From DASWKG01 sp036396755 (lineage in GTDB: Bacteria > Actinomycetota > UBA4738 > CALAEC01): a DNA stretch of 9,643 nucleotides. The stretch is taken from contig DASWKG010000077.1 of the NCBI GenBank assembly GCA_036396755.1, forward strand, positions 1 through 9,643, written 5' to 3'. The translations under genes and the position numbers were made by a program. Below the pieces are notes generated by a model. It had not been told where the DNA came from, searched no databases, and saw nothing but the letters and a program-made list of their open reading frames with translations. Every line of letters starts with the position of its first letter. Position 1 is the stretch's first letter. Of this stretch, positions 1 through 6,201 are shown in pieces.

Positions 1-906
1 CGGAACCGCGAGGCCATCTCGGCGCTGTGGGCCTCGGAGGGAGCGATCTACGGCCGGTTCGGCTACGGGATGGCCACCTTTAGCACCGAGATCGAGGTGC
101 CGCGGCCCCACAGCGCGTTCCGCGCGGACTACCGGCCGTCGGGGTCGGTCCGGTTCGCCGAGCGCGAGGATGCCATGAAGCTCATGCCTCCGGTATACGA
201 CCGCGTCATGGCGGGACAGCCGGGCTGGCTGAGCCGCAATGAGGCGTGGTGGAACATGCGGTTCGTGGCCCACGACTTCCTTCACGACGGCTTCGGCAAG
301 CAGTACTTCTTCGCCGTCCACCAGGGCCCCGACGGCCCCGACGGCTACGTCGCGTACCGGGTGAAGGTCGATTGGGAAGGCGACCACGGGCACACGGTGA
401 AGATCACCGAGCTGGTCGCCGAGAACCTGGGCGCATACGCGGACCTCTGGCGCTTCTGCTTGGACATCGACCTGGTGGGGAAGGTCGTGGCGGCGCCCCG
501 GTCGCCGACCGAGCCGCTCTGGCACCTCTTGGCGGACCCGTTCTCCATGAACGTGACGCTGAGAGACGGCCTGTGGATCCGGCCGGTCGACGTGGGACGG
601 GCCCTCACCCTCCGGACCTACGGGTCCGACGAGCGGCTGGTGCTGGGCGTTCGAGACGACTTCTGTCCCTGGAACGAGGGCCGCTACGAGCTGGCGGGTG
701 CGGGGGACGGGGCCGAGTGCCGGCCGACGAGCGACCGTCCCGACGTGACGCTGGCCGTCGAGGACCTCGGCGCCGTCTACCTGGGCGGCATGTCCTTCCG
801 CCAGATGGCACGGGCCGGCCGGGTGGACGGGGACCCCGAGGCGCTCGCCCGAGCCGACCGCATGTTCACCTGGGACCCGCCCCCCTGGTGCCCCCAGGTG
901 TTCTAG
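1..906 (+). CDS. Eis-family GNAT N-acetyltransferase, 5' partial
   Basis: The reading frame is open from the first base, so the gene begins upstream; 301 residues are visible. The start of the visible part (ALWASEGAIYGRFGYG) is a hallmark of Eis-type proteins, which transfer acetyl from acetyl-CoA to amines such as aminoglycosides or protein lysines. Its Tyr22 (in RFGYG) should match Tyr126 of M. tuberculosis Eis, the proposed general acid; this places about 104 residues, including the acetyl-CoA loop, outside the window. The middle is the second GNAT-like region. The C-terminal part (about 200-301) is the SCP2-like domain, with a MSFRQMARAGRV segment. The protein ends in Phe, as in Eis, where the terminal carboxylate serves in catalysis. 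The internal ATG at 70 is not the start, because homology runs through it. Its substrate is unknown. It is not a usual neighbour of pafA, so no functional link is claimed. The family assignment is firm; the function is inferred. Confidence 0.88.
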   Translation, partial: RNREAISALWASEGAIYGRFGYGMATFSTEIEVPRPHSAFRADYRPSGSVRFAEREDAMKLMPPVYDRVMAGQPGWLSRNEAWWNMRFVAHDFLHDGFGKQYFFAVHQGPDGPDGYVAYRVKVDWEGDHGHTVKITELVAENLGAYADLWRFCLDIDLVGKVVAAPRSPTEPLWHLLADPFSMNVTLRDGLWIRPVDVGRALTLRTYGSDERLVLGVRDDFCPWNEGRYELAGAGDGAECRPTSDRPDVTLAVEDLGAVYLGGMSFRQMARAGRVDGDPEALARADRMFTWDPPPWCPQVF

Positions 907-1002
907 CGACAGCCGAACGCTCCGCCCCTCCAGGGGTTCATGATCCCGGATGATCGAGCCCGTGACCCTTGACGATGACGCCGCCTCGGCGGGAGGCCGG
1001 CC

Positions 1003-1035
1003 AGGCGTCCCTCCGCGGGCGGGAGGCGTCCCTCC
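1003..1035. repeat. 12-bp direct repeat, 21-bp period, upstream of pafA
   Basis: AGGCGTCCCTCC occurs perfectly at 1003-1014 and again at 1024-1035, exactly 21 bp apart, which is two helical turns. The pair ends about 23 bp before the -10 box of pafA, so it abuts the place where a -35 element should sit (about 1036-1041, where no -35 consensus is seen). This position suits an activator site, but the binding role is inference. The rest of the 164-bp gap is GC-rich with only short weak stem-loops (for example around 925-936). Confidence 0.5.
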
Positions 1036-1058
1036 ACCCGCCGGGGCCCGCCCCCGCC

Positions 1059-1064
1059 TACACT
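1059..1064 (+). promoter_or_regulatory. -10 box of pafA, leaderless geometry
   Basis: TACACT fits TANNNT and is followed by exactly six bases before the GTG at 1071, so transcription would start at or next to the start codon. No Shine-Dalgarno sequence lies before 1071 and no TTGACA-like -35 is visible. The same spacing is seen at 6833-6838 and, on the minus strand, at 4218-4223. Confidence 0.6.
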
Positions 1065-1070
1065 GGTTCC

Positions 1071-2429
1071 GTGGACCGGCGGATCTACGGCCTGGAGAAC
1101 GAGTACGGCGTGACCTGCACGTTCCGGGGCCAGCGCCGGCTCTCGCCCGACGAGGTGGCCCGGTACCTGTTCCGGCGGGTGGTCCACTGGGGGCGCTCCT
1201 CGAACGTGTTCCTCGAGAACGGCGCCCGGCTCTATCTGGACGTCGGCTCCCATCCCGAGTACGCCACCCCCGAGTGCGACTCCGTCGAGGACCTCGTCGC
1301 CCACGACAAGGCGGGGGAGCGGGTGCTGGAGCGGCTCCTTGGGGCCGCCGAGCTGCGCCTGCACGAGGAGGGGATCTCCGGCGACATCTACCTCTTCAAG
1401 AACAACACCGACTCGGCGGGCAACTCCTACGGCTGCCACGAGAACTACCTGGTGGCCCGGCAGGGGGAGTTCGCGCGGATGGCCGAGGTGCTGATCCCGT
1501 ACTTCGTGACCCGCCAGATCTTCGCGGGAGCCGGCAAGGTGCTCCACGGCCCCCGCGGCGCGACCTACTGCCTCTCCCAGCGGGCGGAGCACATCTGGGA
1601 GGGCGTCTCGTCGGCGACCACCCGCTCGCGCCCCATCATCAACACCCGCGACGAGCCGCACGCCGACGCCGAGCGCTACCGGCGGCTCCACGTGATCGTC
1701 GGGGACTCGAACATGAGCGAGTACACGACGTACATGAAGGTGGCCGTCACCGACCTCGTGCTGCGCATGGTCGAGGAGAACTCTTCGATGCGCGACCTCA
1801 CGCTCGAGAACCCGATCCGCGCGATCCGCGAGATCAGCCACGACATCACCTGCAACAAGCGCGTGCGCCTCGCGAACGGCCGCGAGCTGTCCGCGCTCGA
1901 GATCCAGTCCGAGTACCTGGAGCGGGCGCAGCGCTTCGCGGAGCACCGCGGTCTCGACGCGCCGGCGAAGCAGACCCTCCGGGACTGGGAGGAGGCCCTG
2001 GTCTCGCTGCGGGCCGGAGACCTCGAGCCGCTCCGCGATCGCATCGACTGGGTGTCGAAGTACTTCCTCATCAACGCCTACCGCGACAAGCACGGGCTGT
2101 CGCTCGCGCACCCGCGGGTGGCGCTGATGGATCTCGCGTACCACGACGTGAATCGTGAGCGCGGCCTCTACTACCTGCTCGAGAAGAAGGGGAAGATGCG
2201 CCGCGTGATCCCGGAGAAGGTCGTCCAGAAGGCGATGAACGAGCCGCCTCAGACGACCCGCGCCCGCCTCCGCGGCGAGTTCATCCGGCAGGCGAAGGCG
2301 CGGCGCCGCGACTACACCGTCGACTGGGTGCACCTGAAGCTGAACGACCAGGCCCAGCGCACGGTCCTGTGCAAGGACCCCTTCCGCGCCCACGACGAGC
2401 GCGTCGAGCAGCTGATCCAGACGATGTAG
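1071..2429 (+). CDS. pafA: Pup--protein ligase PafA
   Basis: PafA uses ATP to form an isopeptide bond between the C-terminal glutamate of Pup and a substrate lysine, marking proteins for the mycobacterial-type proteasome in the cytoplasm. From the GTG at 1071 the product is 452 residues, the same length I recall for M. tuberculosis PafA, and begins MDRRIYGLENEYGVTCTF, matching the family N-terminus. Glu9 sits in the ATP/Mg-binding strand. Asp57 in ARLYLDVGSHPEY matches the catalytic base (Asp64 in C. glutamicum PafA). KNNTDSAGNSYGCHENYL (about 108-125), the segment around TTRSRPIINTRDEPH, and C-terminal QTTRARLRGEFI and VDWVHLKLNDQAQRT are near-invariant. The open frame extends to an ATG at 969, but that adds unconserved residues and would cover the -10 box, so 1071 is preferred. 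pafB/pafC lie 1.8 kb downstream, separated by two minus-strand genes, so they are not co-transcribed in the usual way. pup, dop and proteasome genes are not in the window. Confidence 0.97.
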   Translation: MDRRIYGLENEYGVTCTFRGQRRLSPDEVARYLFRRVVHWGRSSNVFLENGARLYLDVGSHPEYATPECDSVEDLVAHDKAGERVLERLLGAAELRLHEEGISGDIYLFKNNTDSAGNSYGCHENYLVARQGEFARMAEVLIPYFVTRQIFAGAGKVLHGPRGATYCLSQRAEHIWEGVSSATTRSRPIINTRDEPHADAERYRRLHVIVGDSNMSEYTTYMKVAVTDLVLRMVEENSSMRDLTLENPIRAIREISHDITCNKRVRLANGRELSALEIQSEYLERAQRFAEHRGLDAPAKQTLRDWEEALVSLRAGDLEPLRDRIDWVSKYFLINAYRDKHGLSLAHPRVALMDLAYHDVNRERGLYYLLEKKGKMRRVIPEKVVQKAMNEPPQTTRARLRGEFIRQAKARRRDYTVDWVHLKLNDQAQRTVLCKDPFRAHDERVEQLIQTM

Positions 2430-2441
2430 CGCCCGGCTACG
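2425..2441. terminator. Small hairpin spanning both convergent stop codons (weak)
   Basis: GTAGC (2426-2430) pairs with GCTAC (2436-2440) around a 5-base loop, with one further T-G wobble outside. The stem contains the TAG of pafA (2427-2429) and, on the other strand, the TAG of the ComB-like gene (2437-2439). There is no T-tract. It may act as a modest bidirectional terminator, but the stem is short and partly dictated by the two stop codons. Confidence 0.3.
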
Positions 2442-3099
2442 GCCGGAGGAACCCGAGCGCGACGATCCGCCGCGCGATCTCGAAGGCGCCCAGGGAGTCG
2501 TCGGCGGAGTTGGCGCTGGCGGCGACGATGGTGAGCCCGGTCCCGTGCTCGCGGGCGAGCCCGGTGGCTCGCTCGGCGCCCAGCTGGGCGACGTCCCAGC
2601 CGGTCTTCCCCTCGACCCGGCCCGTCGTCGCGAAGCACGAGGCGGGCGCGCCCGCGGCCAGTGCCGCGTCGAATGCGGCGCCGCCGGTGGTCGACACCAC
2701 GATCAGGACGCGTCCCTCGACCTTCACGAGACCGGGGAGCTCGGCGCCCTGGTTCGGGACGAGGTCCCAGCCGATGCCGGCGTCGCGGAGCACGTCGAGG
2801 ACGGGCGCCGCGCGCTGCTCCCGCGCCGACGGGTCTCCGACCCTCGGCTCTGCGGCGACGACCACCCCCGAGCCGGGATCGAGCTCGAGGGCGCGCCTGG
2901 CGATCGCGCCCGGGTCCACGGGAGCCGGGACCCTGGCGCCTGCCGGCGCCGCGCCCAGGACGGCCACCGCTCCGTTCGCAAGCGCCGCCTCCGCGCTCGT
3001 TGAGGCATCCACGACGTCGACGACGCAGACGACTCGGCCGCGGAGTCCCGCCTCGGCAGCTCCGCTGGCGTCGAAGGTGACCTCCAGGGTGGCGCTCAC
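2437..3099 (-). CDS. ComB-like (2-phosphosulfolactate phosphatase family) protein, divergent
   Basis: The product has 220 residues from a GTG at 3099. The layout follows the ComB fold (Mg-dependent 2-phosphosulfolactate phosphatase): VVDVVDASTSAEAALANGA (27-45) matches the family's D-V-x-RAST...ALANGA block; AAEPR (82-86) and PNQGAELPG (115-123) fall where GE and NSP blocks lie; VSTTGGAAF (135-143) matches TTNGTRA; ANSADDSLGAFEIARRI (196-212) matches the C-terminal acidic ED...AG block. Key positions are changed: Arg of RAST is Asp31, and Asn of TTNGT is Gly. The classical phosphatase activity is therefore doubtful, and coenzyme M-type sulfolactate chemistry is not implied. GTGA at 3096-3099 joins its start to the stop of DUF3866, so the two are probably translationally coupled; a purine-rich GGGGGTG lies about 8 bases upstream. 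The same frame stays open to 3843, but conservation begins near 3099. The fold is fairly sure; the function is unknown. Confidence 0.75.
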   Translation of the reverse strand: MSATLEVTFDASGAAEAGLRGRVVCVVDVVDASTSAEAALANGAVAVLGAAPAGARVPAPVDPGAIARRALELDPGSGVVVAAEPRVGDPSAREQRAAPVLDVLRDAGIGWDLVPNQGAELPGLVKVEGRVLIVVSTTGGAAFDAALAAGAPASCFATTGRVEGKTGWDVAQLGAERATGLAREHGTGLTIVAASANSADDSLGAFEIARRIVALGFLRP

Positions 3100-4211
3100 G
3101 CCCGCGTCACCCCCGGGGTCTCGGCCCGCCACCGGGCTGAGCCCGCCGCCATCCGGCCGGCGAGCACCCCGGCGGCGCCGGCCGCCAGGAAGAACTGAGG
3201 GTCGTCCTCGCGTGATCGGCCCATGGTCTCCATCTCGACGCCTCGCTCCACCAACAGGTCGACGCCGGGTGAGCCGGTCACCTCCACGACCTGGTGGCGG
3301 CCCTCGACGCCCGCCTCGCGGATCGCATCCCACACGATCTCTCGCTCCTTGCCCTCGAGGACGGGCACGGCCACGTGCGACGGCGACTGCGCCACGCGCG
3401 TCAGCACCGTCACCGAGTGGGGCGAGAGGCCGAAGTGCCGGTAGCCCGGATCGGAGAAGTTCAGCCGTATCCCCGCGATCGGCCGGCCACCCAGGATCGA
3501 GGCCACGGTGAGTGCCAGGCCGCCCGACACCTCGGTCGCGCCCCACGTGGTGCCCGTGCCGACCTTGCCGGGGCCGTCGGCGACGACCACGACGTCGGCA
3601 CGGCTCACGGCCCGGGCCGCGACCAGTGCCGAGAACAGGTTCACGGCCTCCCGGTCGCCGCCGAGCGCCTGGCCCGCGGTGATCACCTCGTCGACGAGGC
3701 CGGCGCCGCGGAGCGCGTGGACCTGCCGCGACAGCCAGAGGGGGAGCGCGGCGCCGTCGGTCATCACGTAGACGACCCGCTCGGCACCGGCGGCCTTCGC
3801 CCCCGCGCAGGCCGCGCCCACCATCGAGTGGAGCGGCAGCCACGCCACGGGGAGCCCGTCGAGGCTCTCGTCGCCGGCGACCGCGTCGTGATCGGGGCTC
3901 TCCTGCTCCTCGACCGCGAGCACCTGCGCCTGCAGGGGGGTGTAGCGGAGCTTCATCACGTGGCCGGGGCCGTCGGCCTCCTGCGACACCTCGCCCAGCA
4001 CCGCGATCACGAAGTGGGAGCCGCCGCTCCCGAGCCCGGCGTCGACCGCCGTGGTGTTCAGGAGCACGCGGTCGCCCGCGGTGACGCGTCCGGTCAGGGA
4101 CGGGTAGGCCAGGGCGGCCTCGCGGCGGCCGTCGACCTCGACGGTGAGGTCCTGGATGCCGGGGCGGGGCTCGGCGACGTCGAGCACGGTCCCCGTGCGA
4201 AGGCGGATCAC
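3096..4211 (-). CDS. DUF3866 family protein
   Basis: This 371-residue protein has no known biochemical role. It is recognised by features I associate with DUF3866 in actinobacteria: an N-terminal beta-rich part with RTGTV (5-9), LAYPSLTG (35-42) and LLNTTAVDAGLGSGGSHFV (50-68); a central alpha/beta part with YVMTDGAALPLWLSR (148-162), VITAGQALGGDREAVN (177-191), GPGKVGTGTTWGATE (213-227) and LNFSDPGYRHFGLSPHS (250-266). GPGKVGTGT is a glycine-rich, phosphate-binding-like loop but not a Walker A. No signal peptide or membrane helix is seen, so it is probably cytosolic. The GTG start at 4211 is preceded by TACGAT and six bases (leaderless) and also by a weak GAGGG. It is the first gene of a two-gene unit with the ComB-like protein, divergent from pafB across 55 bp. 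The repeated pairing suggests a shared pathway, which is inference. Confidence 0.85.
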   Translation of the reverse strand: MIRLRTGTVLDVAEPRPGIQDLTVEVDGRREAALAYPSLTGRVTAGDRVLLNTTAVDAGLGSGGSHFVIAVLGEVSQEADGPGHVMKLRYTPLQAQVLAVEEQESPDHDAVAGDESLDGLPVAWLPLHSMVGAACAGAKAAGAERVVYVMTDGAALPLWLSRQVHALRGAGLVDEVITAGQALGGDREAVNLFSALVAARAVSRADVVVVADGPGKVGTGTTWGATEVSGGLALTVASILGGRPIAGIRLNFSDPGYRHFGLSPHSVTVLTRVAQSPSHVAVPVLEGKEREIVWDAIREAGVEGRHQVVEVTGSPGVDLLVERGVEMETMGRSREDDPQFFLAAGAAGVLAGRMAAGSARWRAETPGVTRA

Positions 4212-4217
4212 GCCCTC

Positions 4218-4223
4218 ATCGTA
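4218..4223 (-). promoter_or_regulatory. -10 box of the DUF3866/ComB-like unit, leaderless geometry
   Basis: On the minus strand TACGAT fits TANNNT and is followed by six bases (GAGGGC) and the GTG at 4211. The GAGGG could instead act as a very close Shine-Dalgarno, so leaderless translation is likely but not certain. It faces away from the pafB -10 box at 4252-4257, forming a compact divergent promoter region. Confidence 0.5.
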
Positions 4224-4224
4224 T

Positions 4225-4243
4225 CGGCCGCGCCGGGCGGCCG
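4225..4243. repeat. Palindromic CGGCCG pair between divergent promoters
   Basis: CGGCCG occurs at 4225-4230 and 4238-4243, separated by 7 bp. Each copy is itself a palindrome, and the pair lies between the two opposite -10 boxes. It could be an operator for a dimeric regulator such as PafBC or another factor. In DNA this GC-rich such palindromes arise easily, so the site is tentative. Confidence 0.25.
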
Positions 4244-4251
4244 CCCGCGGG

Positions 4252-4257
4252 TATCAT
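4252..4257 (+). promoter_or_regulatory. -10 box of pafBC
   Basis: TATCAT fits TANNNT and ends 9 bases before the first ATG at 4267, so the predicted transcript would have no leader or only a few bases. No -35 consensus is visible and no motif resembling the published PafBC-type RecA-NDp promoter (TTGTCRGTG plus -10) is present. Confidence 0.5.
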
Positions 4258-4266
4258 CGGGGCCGG

Positions 4267-4293
4267 ATGGAGCCGATGGAGCCCATGGAGCGG
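4267..4293 (+). repeat. Three tandem 9-bp units with three in-frame ATGs at pafB start
   Basis: ATGGAGCCG, ATGGAGCCC and ATGGAGCGG run head to tail, giving Met-Glu-Pro-Met-Glu-Pro-Met-Glu-Arg. Each unit offers a possible start (4267, 4276, 4285). Conserved PafB sequence begins at the last unit (MERLLNLL). Confidence 0.7.
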
Positions 4294-5229
4294 CTGCTCA
4301 ACCTGCTCATCCTCCTTCGCAACGCCCCGCGCCCGCTCACCTTCGACGACATCCGCGAGGCCATCGGGGCCTACGAGCACGACGACCGCGAGAGCGCGAA
4401 GCGCCAGTTCGAGCGCGACAAGGACGTCCTGCGCGCGATCGGCATCCCTCTCGAGCTCGAGGACATCGACATCTGGGGCGGGGAGCAGGGCTACGTGATC
4501 CCCCCGGGAGCCTACGAGCTCCCCGAGATCACCTTCACGGAGGGCGAGGTCGCCGCGCTGTTCGTCGCGGCCCACGCGACCGGCCCCGACCCGGACGCCG
4601 CCCAGGCGTTCGGCAAGCTCGCCCAGGGCCCCGACGCCGCCGACCTGCTGGGGCTCGCCCGGGGCGGCCCGTCGGTGGGCATCGACCTGGCGGTGCCGAG
4701 GCTCCCGGCCGCCGCCGACGCCGCCCGCCGCGGCCGGAGGGTGCGCTTCACCTACCGGGCGTCGAACGGCGACCGGCAGGAGCGCGAGGTCGACGTGTGG
4801 GGGCTCATGTTCTCCCGCGGCTCCTGGTACCTCGTGGGCTGGGACCGCGCGCGGGAGGACGAGCGGACCTTCCGCCTGTCGCGGGTCCTCTCCGAGATCC
4901 AGGACGCCGGCGAGGCGATCCCGCCGCCGGAGGGGTTCCGGCTGCGGGAGCGGTTCGAGGCGGGGCCCTGGGGGGGCGGCGAGCCCGAGGTGACCGCGCG
5001 GGTGCTCCTCAGCCCGAAGGTGGCCCCCTGGGCGCTCTCCCAGGCATCGGGTGCGGCGGTGATCGAGGTGCGGAGCGACGGGTGGACCGAGGCCGACGTG
5101 CCGGTCTCGCGGGGCGACACCTTCGTCTCGTGGGTCCTGTCGTTCGGTCCCGACGCCGAGGTCGTCTCCCCGGCCGAGCTCCGCCGTTCGGTCCTCGAGC
5201 GGCTGGAGGCCGTCCGTGCCTCCCTCTAA
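4267..5229 (+). CDS. pafB: WYL-domain transcriptional regulator PafB
   Basis: The product has 320 residues from ATG 4267 (314 from ATG 4285); M. tuberculosis PafB is similar in length. Residues 7-65 form a winged-helix DNA-binding domain: ERLLNLLILLRNAPRPLTFDDI followed by ESAKRQFERDKDVLRAIGIPLE, the usual PafB recognition region. Residues about 155-212 are the WYL domain, with a literal Trp187-Tyr188-Leu189 in SRGSWYLVGWDRARED and TFRLSRV behind it. Residues about 240-320 are the WCX extension. In mycobacteria PafB pairs with PafC to activate LexA-independent DNA-damage genes, with single-stranded DNA reported as the activating ligand. The next gene, pafC, starts 14 bp before this gene ends. 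The gene is named for its historic linkage to pafA, but it is not known to be needed for pupylation. Confidence 0.93.
   Translation: MEPMEPMERLLNLLILLRNAPRPLTFDDIREAIGAYEHDDRESAKRQFERDKDVLRAIGIPLELEDIDIWGGEQGYVIPPGAYELPEITFTEGEVAALFVAAHATGPDPDAAQAFGKLAQGPDAADLLGLARGGPSVGIDLAVPRLPAAADAARRGRRVRFTYRASNGDRQEREVDVWGLMFSRGSWYLVGWDRAREDERTFRLSRVLSEIQDAGEAIPPPEGFRLRERFEAGPWGGGEPEVTARVLLSPKVAPWALSQASGAAVIEVRSDGWTEADVPVSRGDTFVSWVLSFGPDAEVVSPAELRRSVLERLEAVRASL
5205..5209 (+). promoter_or_regulatory. Ribosome binding site of pafC
   Basis: GGAGG lies six bases before the GTG at 5216, inside the 3' end of pafB. It decides the pafC start and shows that pafC is translated from the pafB transcript, in contrast to the leaderless-looking gene starts nearby. 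Confidence 0.75.
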
Positions 5230-6154
5230 GATCGCCCGCCGCCTCGAGAAGCTGCTCGTCGTCGTGCCGTACGTCGTGCGCCACCCCGGCAGCAAGCTCG
5301 AGGACCTGTCCCGGCTCTTCGACGTCGACGAGGAGGATCTCGCGGCCGACCTGAACCTCCTGTTCGTCACCGGGCTGCCGCCGTACGGTCCGGGCGACCT
5401 GGTGGAGGTCGAGATGGAGCAAGGGCGCGTCTGGATCAGCATGGCGGACTACTTCGCACGGCCGGTCCGGCTCACGCCCACCGAGGCGTTGACGCTCTAC
5501 CTCAAGGGCATGGCCCTCCTGGGCTCCGAGGGCCTGGCCGAGGCCGACGCGCTCCGTTCCGCCCTGGAGAAGCTGCGCACGCACCTCGACCTGGGCAAGC
5601 TCGAGGTGGAGGTCCGTGAGGCGTCCGGAGGCCAGGCCGCGACCCTCGAGACCGTCCGCCGTGCGGTCGAGGCGAGCGAGCGGGTGGAGATCGACCACTA
5701 CTCGGCGGCTCGCGACGAGGTGGTCACCCGGCGGGTCGACCCCGAGCACGTGTTCTCCACGCTCGGCAACTGGTACGTGGTCGCGTGGGACCATGTGGCC
5801 GACGCGGAGCGGATGTTCCGCGTCGACCGGATGCGCGGGATCCGGCCCACGGGGGAGCGGTTCGAGCCGCGAGGCCTCGTGGGGCAGGGCCGCCCGATGT
5901 ACAGCCCCAGTGCCGCCGACATCCGGGTCCGCCTCCGCCTGGGCCCGGGGGCGCGCTGGGTGGCCGAGTACTACGAGGTGGAGGAGGAGCGCGAGGCCGA
6001 CGGGCTGCTCGAGATCGTGCTGCCCACGAAAGACCTCTCCTGGGTCGCCAAGCTGCTCCTGCGGCTGGGGGGGGAGGCCGAGGTCCTTGACCCTCCGGAG
6101 CTCGTGGAGGCCGCCGGGAGGGCCCTCGAGGCCACCCTGGGGCGGTATCGGTAG
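5216..6154 (+). CDS. pafC: WYL-domain transcriptional regulator PafC
   Basis: The GTG start overlaps the last 14 bp of pafB and has a GGAGG six bases upstream. The product has 312 residues, close to the usual PafC length. Residues 4-80 are the helix-turn-helix region typical of PafC (ARRLEKLLVVVPYVVRHPG, then LEDLSRLFDVDEEDLAADLNLLF), which in PafC is more divergent than in PafB. RPVRLTPTEALTLYLKGMAL (82-101) is the middle segment. The WYL domain (about 150-208) includes Trp186-Tyr187-Val188 in TLGNWYVVAWDHVADAERMF; a V in third place is common. The C-terminal WCX-like part runs to 312. It is expected to act as the obligate partner of PafB in the DNA-damage response. The last codons and stop form the left arm of a 14-bp hairpin. 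Confidence 0.93.
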   Translation: MPPSKIARRLEKLLVVVPYVVRHPGSKLEDLSRLFDVDEEDLAADLNLLFVTGLPPYGPGDLVEVEMEQGRVWISMADYFARPVRLTPTEALTLYLKGMALLGSEGLAEADALRSALEKLRTHLDLGKLEVEVREASGGQAATLETVRRAVEASERVEIDHYSAARDEVVTRRVDPEHVFSTLGNWYVVAWDHVADAERMFRVDRMRGIRPTGERFEPRGLVGQGRPMYSPSAADIRVRLRLGPGARWVAEYYEVEEEREADGLLEIVLPTKDLSWVAKLLLRLGGEAEVLDPPELVEAAGRALEATLGRYR

Positions 6155-6188
6155 GGCATCTCAAGTCCCCCGGAGCCCTGCCGATACC
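6144..6188 (+). terminator. 14-bp stem-loop over the pafC stop, likely pafBC terminator
   Basis: GGTATCGGTAGGGC (6144-6157) is the reverse complement of GCCCTGCCGATACC (6175-6188) except for one position that still forms a G-U pair in RNA. The loop is 17 bases. The stop codon TAG (6152-6154) lies in the left arm. After the stem comes CATTCTT, a weak pyrimidine tail, as is usual for high-GC actinobacterial terminators. A match this long is not expected by chance; the terminator role is inferred. Confidence 0.65.
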
Positions 6189-6201
6189 CATTCTTGAGAT
6201 G
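6157..6201 (+). repeat. 9-bp inverted repeat that includes the start codon at 6199
   Basis: CATCTCAAG (6157-6165) is the perfect reverse complement of CTTGAGATG (6193-6201). The right arm contains the ATG of the zinc-ribbon gene. The left arm lies in the loop of the 14-bp stem at 6144-6188, so the two repeats interleave in the order A-B-A'-B'. They share only base 6157. It may be an RNA element controlling the downstream start, or a DNA operator. Confidence 0.55.

Noticed and set aside
925..936. CCCC/GGGG stem-loop after the acetyltransferase gene as a terminator
   Set aside because: The stem is only four bases, with no T-tract; such repeats are frequent by chance at this GC content.
969..1070. 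Longer pafA starting at ATG 969
   Set aside because: The extra 34 residues are low-complexity and unlike PafA N-termini, and the region contains the -10 box; the GTG at 1071 gives the family length of 452.
903..2393. 496-residue open frame on the minus strand opposite pafA
   Set aside because: It is antisense to a near-invariant pafA, is rich in Arg, Leu, His, Val and Gly with no recognisable motif, and is the mirror of a high-GC coding frame.
3100..3843. N-terminal extension of the ComB-like protein to 3843 (minus)
   Set aside because: The extra frame is antisense-phase within DUF3866, Arg/Gly-rich and unconserved, and the GTGA overlap at 3096-3099 gives a natural start.
4212..4266. A PafBC-type damage promoter (RecA-NDp, TTGTCRGTG plus -10) before pafB
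   Set aside because: No TTGTC-like element is present; only a -10 box is seen. The TTGTC at about 6219 lies inside a coding region and lacks the rest of the motif.
3294..5354. 686-residue open frame on the plus strand
   Set aside because: It runs antisense through DUF3866 and then out of frame through pafB; composition is Arg/Gly/Pro-rich with no domain.
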